From assembly GCA_002793885.1 (NCBI GenBank), contig PFEG01000030.1, positions 1 to 15,494 of the forward strand: a stretch of DNA of 15,494 nucleotides, read 5' to 3'. Positions 11,628 through 15,494 of the stretch are shown here, in pieces. Position 1 is the first letter of the stretch; every line of letters starts with the position of its first letter. The DNA is from Candidatus Saccharibacteria bacterium CG10_big_fil_rev_8_21_14_0_10_47_8. GTDB taxonomy: Bacteria > Patescibacteriota > Saccharimonadia > Saccharimonadales > UBA10212. A program made the translations under genes and the position numbers. The notes below the pieces were generated by a model. The model ran no database searches and was not told the DNA's origin. It saw only the letters and a list, made by a program, of their open reading frames with translations.

Positions 11628-11810
11628 GACAAACGTATTCTCTTTGAAATCAAAAATTTGAGTTTGATTGAATAAAAAGTTTTTTCCGCCTAGCGCGGGA
11701 CGTTTACAAACTCATATAACGGCACAATGTGCGCCAGAGTCGTAAATCGTACAAGATAGACTTTAACGTTTGAACCTCTAGCACAGTTGCTTATCGCCGC
11801 TGTGCTTTTT
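11628..11810 (+). ncRNA. Candidate structured small RNA (about 183 nt)
   Basis: The stretch lies between a consensus promoter and an intrinsic terminator and contains no credible plus-strand reading frame. A closing stem CAAACG (11630-11635)/CGTTTG (11767-11772) would enclose several hairpins: GAGTTTG (11660-11666)/CAAACTC (11707-11713) with CCGC/GCGG (11686-11698) inside it, GCAC-AAT-GTGC (11722-11732), and AGTC (11738-11741)/GACT (11759-11762). The size is similar to 6S RNA, but the shape is branched rather than one long rod. I see no RNase P, tmRNA or SRP signature. The next gene downstream is on the opposite strand, so it is not an upstream leader. Its 3' end overlaps the end of that gene by 20 nt, so antisense contact is also possible. 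Confidence 0.5.
11780..11810 (+). terminator. Intrinsic terminator of the small RNA
   Basis: AGCACAG (11780-11786) pairs with CTGTGCT (11800-11806) around a 13-nt loop, followed by T5 (11806-11810). It overlaps the stop codon of the convergent gene at 11791-12267. Confidence 0.65.
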
Positions 11811-12267
11811 GATATGGTAAGGGTTGCTCTATAGCGATTGCACGAGTACGTGCTGCCGGAACGCGTACCAGCATTCCTTCTTCCAGTTCTCGAAGCTCTT
11901 CTTCTAACGGGCCCGTAGAGTGAAGCAAGTACCCTTCTCTGGTGGGTAGGGGAGCGGCCGTACCTTGCATAATCCCATCTTCACTTAAGTTGGGCCTATA
12001 GGCTGGGCCCTCGGGAAGGCCATCTTCTGACACATAACGTATTACCGCGAAGCGGCGTCTGTCATCAGATACATGTTCTACTTCCACGAACGCACTAACT
12101 GCATATATTCCAGTTTTTGTTTCTGCCGGCCTCACTACCTCACCAAGCAGTAGTCTAGCTGTATATAGCTCGCCATGGTGGAGCTCATCCGGTGGTAAGG
12201 CGCTTGTTTTGCCGCGTTGATAATCCAGTTGACTAACAGGACTATGTAACAATTCATTGGAAGTCAT
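11791..12267 (-). CDS. Hypothetical protein
   Basis: A 158-residue, mildly acidic protein. It appears to be a beta-rich domain in the middle (GELYTARLLLGEVVRPAETK, then YAVSAFVEVEHVSDDRRRFAVIRYVSED) followed by a charged helix (GPLEEELRELEEGMLVRVPAARTR) and a basic C-terminus. No signal peptide or membrane helix is visible. I recognise no family. On the minus strand TAAAAT (12279-12274) lies 6 nt before the ATG, and a TTGACA (12319-12314) with TAAATA (12298-12293) is an alternative promoter. It converges with the candidate small RNA. Confidence 0.6.
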   Translation of the reverse strand: MTSNELLHSPVSQLDYQRGKTSALPPDELHHGELYTARLLLGEVVRPAETKTGIYAVSAFVEVEHVSDDRRRFAVIRYVSEDGLPEGPAYRPNLSEDGIMQGTAAPLPTREGYLLHSTGPLEEELRELEEGMLVRVPAARTRAIAIEQPLPYQKAQRR

Positions 12268-12455
12268 TTTGATATTTTATTATTTAGTTCCTATTTAACA
12301 GTATACTCTTGGTGTCAATAAAAATGACAGAAAACTCAGATGGCAAAGAAAATCCTCCCATTTATGGTGAGCCTTGCCGAACGGATTGAATCTCCCCAGA
12401 AGTACCAACTCTAATTCCACGGGTCAAGCAAAAAATATGATAAAACGTAGGTGTT

Positions 12456-12602
12456 ATGAAGAGTTTAGAATTTCAATCTGTAGTTTATAAAGAAGGCAAG
12501 TACTTTGTTGCCCAGTGTCTTAATATTGACGTATCCAGTTTCGGGAAAACCGAAAAGGTAGCTCTGGCTAACCTAAAAGAAACCTTTCAAGTAATCGGAT
12601 AA
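12456..12602 (+). CDS. Orphan, short HicB-like protein
   Basis: A 48-residue frame whose sequence (VVYKEGKYFVAQCLNIDVSS, then GKTEKVALANLKETFQVIG) matches the HicB partial RNase H fold, which usually continues for 20 or more further residues. There is no HicA-like gene beside it. TATGAT (12436-12441) could be the -10 box and GTAGGTG (12448-12454 region) a weak ribosome site. Its TAA ends exactly one base before the end of the convergent beta-lactamase-fold gene, so the C-terminal truncation may reflect loss at that junction. It could be an antitoxin acting on a distant toxin, or a decaying remnant. Confidence 0.6.
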   Translation: MKSLEFQSVVYKEGKYFVAQCLNIDVSSFGKTEKVALANLKETFQVIG

Positions 12603-13535
12603 CTACAAAAAGACTTTAGCAGTCGCCGAAGTGATATCTGCAAATACTTGCTTGCCCGCATTTGTGTCATAGGTGCCGCTACGGGCTTTACTTAAAATTA
12701 CCAATACATAGGGGTGCTTACCATTATCGATAATTGCCGCGTCATGGACGCGATCCTCTAACCATCCGGCCTTATGGTAGACTTTTGCACCGGCAGGAAC
12801 GGATGCTGATATATATTCGGTCTCGTTGGCATTTTGCATATATGAGAGCAAAAGTTTTGTGTCTGAGCCGTTGAGTAATTTCTGCTTATATAACTTGCCA
12901 AACAAAGTTGCTACGGTATCAACCGTTAGTATGTTTTGATCAGGGTCGTAGTTATTCAATCCGATTTGGTTGGCGTAGTCGCTAAGTTCCTGATGGCCAA
13001 GTAGTGAGTTAAAGTTTTCCCAGGCAGTGTTGTCGCTTTGTTCAATCAGTTGCTGCAGTTGATATTGTGTAGTTGAGCCGCCGAGTGTATCCGTTAAACT
13101 GGCGTTGCCATTTTCTACTTGGTGCAAAAAAAGCACAGCAGTAAGGACTTTGGAAATACTGGCTGCTATAAACGGCTGGTTTTCCCCGTATTGGTAAGTT
13201 TTGCCATCGTTGAGGTTCTGGACGGCAACACCTATGTCGAGTTCGGGGTGAGCAGCTATGACCGCATTGATATGGGCGGCCATAGTATCTGATTGAGCTT
13301 GGCTTATTAGGACGGGCATAGTGTTTGCGGCTGTTATCTTCTTGCTACTACTATAACCTGGATGGCTCGATGAGCCGGGCAATCCAACAAAATGGTAGAA
13401 AAGACCTATGGCCAAGCTCAAAAATAGCAGAGCCCGCAGAAGCTTACGCTTACGCTGGCGCTTTACAGGCTGCATCTGATAAGCGGGCCTGTAGTAGTAA
13501 TTAGAATTTGGAGCTGTGCTCCGAGGGGTCTGCAT
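12603..13535 (-). CDS. Membrane-anchored class A beta-lactamase-fold serine hydrolase
   Basis: A 310-residue protein. A basic N-terminal region (KRQRKRK) precedes one transmembrane helix (about 34-50, LLRALLFLSLAIGLFYHF), placing the rest outside the cell. The enzyme domain (about 80-310) has the three motifs of the class A beta-lactamase/PBP superfamily: S126-I-S-K129 (the S-x-x-K nucleophile), S167-D-N169, and K255-A-G257 in place of KTG. The omega-loop Glu of true class A enzymes (E166 in the usual numbering) is not apparent. It belongs with the Beta-lactamase2-type serine hydrolases; a D-Ala-D-Ala carboxypeptidase or other cell-wall role is as likely as antibiotic hydrolysis. An in-frame GTG at 13550 would add five residues. 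The gene abuts the HicB-like gene tail to tail with no gap. Confidence 0.8.
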   Translation of the reverse strand: MQTPRSTAPNSNYYYRPAYQMQPVKRQRKRKLLRALLFLSLAIGLFYHFVGLPGSSSHPGYSSSKKITAANTMPVLISQAQSDTMAAHINAVIAAHPELDIGVAVQNLNDGKTYQYGENQPFIAASISKVLTAVLFLHQVENGNASLTDTLGGSTTQYQLQQLIEQSDNTAWENFNSLLGHQELSDYANQIGLNNYDPDQNILTVDTVATLFGKLYKQKLLNGSDTKLLLSYMQNANETEYISASVPAGAKVYHKAGWLEDRVHDAAIIDNGKHPYVLVILSKARSGTYDTNAGKQVFADITSATAKVFL

Positions 13536-13656
13536 ATGATATATCCGCACAACCTAAGATGATTCTAGCCTTCAAGTGCTAAATTATTAGGCTGAAACTA
13601 ACCTTAGAACGGCGGTAAATTTTTGGAACCTTTTTGTTTTATTTTGGCAATTATAG

Positions 13657-13684
13657 ACTATACATCTCCGCCGGAAGTTGTACA
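13657..13684 (-). promoter_or_regulatory. Possible TGTACA-type promoter for the beta-lactamase-fold gene
   Basis: On the minus strand TGTACAAC (13684-13677) is followed after a 16-nt spacer by TATAGT (13662-13657). It repeats the -35 octamer of the promoters at 3671, 4236 and 4704. The leader to the start codon would be about 115 nt. The plus-strand reading TTGTACAAT here is also compatible with a promoter for the frame at 13693. Confidence 0.35.
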
Positions 13685-13692
13685 ATAAACTT

Positions 13693-13785
13693 ATGCTTAA
13701 GAAACAACACCAGATGGTGACCAGAGTGCCGGCAAGACCAACGATTTTTGCAAAGTTTGGCCATGCTATACTGAATACGTTTTAA
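13693..13785 (+). CDS. Possible 30-residue leader peptide or small ORF
   Basis: A short frame beginning MLKKQHQMVTRVP and ending in the region where the metK leader is transcribed. TACAAT (13681-13686) lies 6 nt before its ATG, the same geometry as at leaderless genes in this window. The product is basic and has no recognisable family. It could equally be noncoding sequence upstream of the SAM riboswitch. Confidence 0.25.
   Translation: MLKKQHQMVTRVPARPTIFAKFGHAILNTF
13767..13772 (+). promoter_or_regulatory. Extended -10 promoter of the metK leader
   Basis: TGC-TATACT (extended TGn, -10 box 13767-13772) with a weak upstream AT-rich -35 region. Expected start near 13779, just before the riboswitch. 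Confidence 0.5.
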
Positions 13786-13792
13786 AAAATTA

Positions 13793-13912
13793 ATTATCAA
13801 GAGTGCGGTTAGGGAAATGGCCCGATGATCCGCCGGCAACCCAGTCAAGCAGAGGTTTACCCTGAGCTTGTCGAAGGGTGCCAAGTCCAGCCCGAATCTC
13901 GGGATAGATAAG
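13793..13912 (+). promoter_or_regulatory. SAM-I (S-box) riboswitch upstream of metK
   Basis: The conserved S-box landmarks appear in order: TTATCAAGAG, GGGAAATGGCCCGATGA, CGGCAACC, GGTGCCAAGTCC and AGATAAG. Visible pairing: P1 TTATC/GATAA at the ends, P2 GCGG/CCGC around GGCCCGATGATCCGC, P3 GGCAACCC/GGGTGCC, P4 CCCGA-ATC-TCGGG (about 13891-13903). The P3 tip contains CCCTGAGCTTGTCGAAGGG, a widespread bacterial palindromic sequence. SAM binding normally stabilises P1 and turns the gene off; here that would reduce SAM synthetase when SAM is plentiful. The expression platform follows (13914-13962). Confidence 0.85.
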
Positions 13913-13913
13913 C

Positions 13914-13962
13914 TTACTGCCTTTTCTGTCCCACAGTAACGGGAAAAAGAAGGGTTTTTTTT
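13914..13962 (+). terminator. SAM-riboswitch expression platform: terminator overlapping the ribosome site
   Basis: CCTTTTCTGTCCC (13920-13932) pairs with GGGAAAAAGAAGG (13941-13953) with a few mismatches, followed by T8 (13955-13962) that runs into the ATG. An alternative pairing TTACTG (13914-13919)/CAGTAA (13934-13939) would break this hairpin and can act as antiterminator. The 3' arm includes AGAAGGG, the Shine-Dalgarno site, so the hairpin would block both elongation and ribosome binding. Confidence 0.7.
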
Positions 13963-14925
13963 ATGTCAACTTACAGAACGGCCGAGAGCGTATCACCAAA
14001 ACATCCGGATAAGCTGTGTGACCAGATATCAGATGCAATATTAGATGCTTACTTAAAACGGGACCCAGGGGCACGAGTAGCGGTTGAGACGGTAGGCGGG
14101 CATGGCGAGGTATTTGTAGTTGGCGAAGTAACAGCGCACGACAAAGTTGACGTTGAGCCAATTGTCAAACGGTTGGCTGGTGATAATCTTACGATTAGGC
14201 ATAAAATTGTGCACCAAAGCCCAGAAATCGCCGCGGGAGTTGACACTGGTGGTGCCGGTGACCAGGGGATTATGGTGGGCTACGCGACGTCGGAGACAAA
14301 AGAGCTGCTGCCCCTAGAAGTAGTGCTAGCACGACAGCTAAACCAATACCTCTACAAGCTCTGGCCGCACGATGGCAAGACCCAGGTGACCTTAAAAGAT
14401 AGCAAAATAGTAGCTTTGGTGGCTAGTTTTCAACATGCTAAGAGCAATGATTTACATTCCGCCGTGGCCAAGTGGCTAGCGGATAAACCACAGGTTGAAG
14501 GTGCGCTGATTTATGCCAATCCGTCAGGGGATTGGGACCAGGGCGGCTTTGACGCCGATAGCGGGCTGACTGGCCGTAAATTGGTCGTAGACAACTATGG
14601 GCCTCAGATACCGATTGGCGGCGGCGCGTTTTCTGGCAAAGATGCCACCAAAGTGGACCGTTCGGCTGCCTATATGGCCAGACGGATTGCTGTTGACTAC
14701 ATTAAAAAACATAAGGCCCGCGAGGTTTTTTGTTATTTGGCTTACGCGATAGGCGTGGCAGAGCCACTAGAGGCCACAGTAGTATTGGATGGTAAGTCAC
14801 AGATTGTTAAGGGTTACGACCTGACACCAAAAGGCATTATTAAGTATTTGGACTTACGTAAGCCCCAGTACGAACAAACCGCTCGCTATGGGCATTTTGG
14901 CCATGGTTTCCGTTGGGATTCTTAA
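13963..14925 (+). CDS. metK: S-adenosylmethionine synthetase, compact form
   Basis: A 320-residue enzyme that makes S-adenosylmethionine from methionine and ATP in the cytoplasm. Motifs seen: ESVSPKHPDKLCDQISDAILDA (8-29) where most bacteria have SEGHPDK, GAGDQGIMVGYATSETKELLPL (97-118), and DSGLTGRKLVVDNYG followed by GGGAFSGKDATKVDRSAAYMARR (about 199-239), then AIGVAEPL and YGHFGHGFRWD at the end. The total is about 60 residues shorter than the common length of about 384, missing mainly the insertions between the conserved blocks. The ATG is 8 nt after AGAAGGG. A SAM-I riboswitch controls it. The gene appears intact. The compact form is typical of small-genome lineages, by my reading of the family. 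Confidence 0.93.
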   Translation: MSTYRTAESVSPKHPDKLCDQISDAILDAYLKRDPGARVAVETVGGHGEVFVVGEVTAHDKVDVEPIVKRLAGDNLTIRHKIVHQSPEIAAGVDTGGAGDQGIMVGYATSETKELLPLEVVLARQLNQYLYKLWPHDGKTQVTLKDSKIVALVASFQHAKSNDLHSAVAKWLADKPQVEGALIYANPSGDWDQGGFDADSGLTGRKLVVDNYGPQIPIGGGAFSGKDATKVDRSAAYMARRIAVDYIKKHKAREVFCYLAYAIGVAEPLEATVVLDGKSQIVKGYDLTPKGIIKYLDLRKPQYEQTARYGHFGHGFRWDS

Positions 14926-14941
14926 GGTGTTAATTGACCAC

Positions 14942-14950
14942 TTATCCACA
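14942..14950 (+). promoter_or_regulatory. Single consensus DnaA box
   Basis: TTATCCACA, an exact match to the consensus DnaA box, 17 nt after metK. No second box is seen nearby, so an origin is not supported; it may be a chance match or a lone DnaA site. Confidence 0.3.
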
Positions 14951-14991
14951 GATTTTAAACGTAGGCTTTTTTATAAAATAAACACAAGCAA

Positions 14992-15020
14992 TTGACAAGT
15001 TTTTGGGCTAGTAATACACT
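14992..15020 (+). promoter_or_regulatory. Promoter ahead of the second structured RNA
   Basis: Consensus TTGACA (14992-14997), 17-nt spacer and TACACT (15015-15020). Expected start near 15027. Confidence 0.6.
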
Positions 15021-15109
15021 GGTGGCAGTTCATCGTGAGGTGAATCAGTAGCCAAGTCAGCAATGGCGGAAGTTGCGGCAAAAAAGAGCCCCTCAAAAGG
15101 CTCTTTTTT
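15021..15109 (+). ncRNA. Candidate structured leader or small RNA ahead of the DUF475 gene
   Basis: About 90 nt between a promoter and a strong terminator. A stem TTCATC-GTGA-GGTGAA (15029-15044 region) with a GNRA-like tetraloop is nested, with an internal loop, in TGGC/GCCA, and followed by GCAA-TGGCGGAAG-TTGC. The promoter predicts a start near 15027, which would cut off the 5' part of the outer stem, so the start or the fold is uncertain. The terminator ends 36 nt before the DUF475-like gene, so it may be an attenuated leader (riboswitch) or an independent small RNA. I compared it with SRP RNA and the yybP-ykoY manganese riboswitch and found neither signature. Confidence 0.4.
15080..15109 (+). 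terminator. Intrinsic terminator before the DUF475 gene
   Basis: AAAAAAGAGCC (15080-15090) pairs perfectly with GGCTCTTTTTT (15099-15109) around CCTCAAAA. The T-run makes it a strong plus-strand terminator; the A-run on the other side would also allow minus-strand function. Confidence 0.8.
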
Positions 15110-15145
15110 GTATATTTTGAAACCCAACATGCTAGCATAAGACAA

Positions 15146-15494
15146 ATGATTGCAACCGCCCAACCGAGACTTTTACAGCGGTACGGCTTTGTGACGGGGG
15201 TTTCGCTTTTAGTAGTGGTTGGCGCAATAATATTTGGCGGGCCATACGTTTTACTGCCGATCATTGCCCTGGCAGCCATAGAAATAACCTTTAGTTTCGA
15301 TAATGCTGTTTTAAATAGCCAGGTACTAGCCGGAATGAGCCGAATCTGGCGGACTTTATTTTTAACGCTCGGAATCGCTGTAGCCGTCTTTGGAGTGAGA
15401 GCCATACTGCCCCTAGTACTAGTGTCTTGGGCATCAGACAGTTCGCTGTCACAAGTACTAGACCAGGCATTGCATCACCCAGATGTCTACGCCG
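15146..15494 (+). CDS. DUF475 (TerC-like) integral membrane protein, 3' end beyond the window
   Basis: 116 residues are visible, then the frame runs off the window edge. Hydrophobic helices are at about 17-40 (VTGVSLLVVVGAIIFGGPYVLL) and 68-95 (LFLTLGIAVAVFGVRAILPLVLV). The diagnostic EITFSFDNAVLNSQVLAGMS (46-65) followed by WRTLFLTLGIAVAVFGVR matches DUF475, a TerC/YkoY-related family of membrane proteins; the acidic Glu and Asp in the helices (ExxxSFDN) are the conserved putative metal-binding residues of TerC proteins. A role in metal-ion export or tellurite resistance is an inference. TAGCAT (15133-15138) lies 7 nt before the ATG and could serve as a weak leaderless promoter; the upstream attenuator is the alternative source. 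An open frame on the opposite strand is a shadow. Confidence 0.82.
   Translation, partial: MIATAQPRLLQRYGFVTGVSLLVVVGAIIFGGPYVLLPIIALAAIEITFSFDNAVLNSQVLAGMSRIWRTLFLTLGIAVAVFGVRAILPLVLVSWASDSSLSQVLDQALHHPDVYA

Noticed and set aside
11713..11775. CTCATATAA resembling the start of a purine riboswitch
   Set aside because: The diagnostic GTTTCTACC and CCGTAAA loops are absent and no downstream plus-strand gene follows.
15021..15109. SRP RNA or yybP-ykoY manganese riboswitch
   Set aside because: GTCAG and GGAAG fragments recall SRP RNA, but the apical stem does not fold as required; the conserved yybP-ykoY loops are also missing.
14971..15405. Long minus-strand open frame opposite the DUF475 gene
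   Set aside because: The plus strand encodes a recognisable DUF475 sequence; the minus frame reads across the RNA candidate and terminator and matches nothing known.
1..15494. CRISPR array, tRNA, rRNA, transposase or prophage genes
   Set aside because: I looked for regular short repeats, cloverleaf ends, and integrase or transposase motifs and saw none.

Overview
The window looks like a chromosomal segment of a Patescibacteria/CPR bacterium, most likely Candidatus Saccharibacteria. The reasons are the prepilin-like, M23-fold surface proteins, the DUF5674 gene, a compact MetK, many small toxin-antitoxin-like pairs and short intergenic regions. TGA is used as a stop codon (for example at 2592-2594 and 3942-3944), which argues against SR1/Gracilibacteria. 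The taxonomic call is an inference from gene content; no rRNA is present.

Layout. 11-1653: two tandem genes for membrane-anchored, prepilin-like proteins with degenerate M23 (LytM-like) domains. 1665-1876: copy A (minus orientation) of a structured intergenic repeat of about 212 bp. 1932-2749: a zeta-toxin-like P-loop kinase overlapped by a 52-codon gene. 2943-3601: a DUF5674 gene overlapped by a 106-codon partner. 3726-4691: three small genes of unknown function. 4754-7648: a single-chain type IIG restriction-methylation enzyme. 7828-8109: an AT-rich Asn/Ser-rich small protein. 8153-8744: a HicB/HicA pair. 8809-9050: diverged copy C of the repeat. 9166-9670: a ribbon-helix-helix antitoxin and RelE/ParE-like toxin pair. 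9734-10048: a small cupin. 10127-10339: copy B of the repeat, inverted relative to A. 10368-11582: a third prepilin-like M23-fold protein. 11593-11810: a candidate small RNA with its own promoter and terminator. 11791-13550: a hypothetical gene, an orphan HicB-like fragment and a membrane-anchored beta-lactamase-fold protein. 13767-14925: a SAM-I riboswitch and metK. 14992-15494: a second candidate structured RNA or attenuator, then the start of a DUF475 (TerC-like) membrane protein cut by the window edge.

How it fits together. The 1.9-9.7 kb part reads as a defence and toxin-antitoxin island, bracketed by the inverted repeat copies A and B and flanked by surface-protein genes. At least four promoters in it share an unusual -35 box (TGTACA or TATACA) and a conserved spacer, which suggests common regulation. 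Many genes that begin a transcription unit have a -10 box 6-7 nt before the start codon, which predicts leaderless mRNAs. Downstream operon genes and a few others use Shine-Dalgarno sites or overlapping start and stop codons. The right end is housekeeping: SAM synthesis under SAM-riboswitch control.
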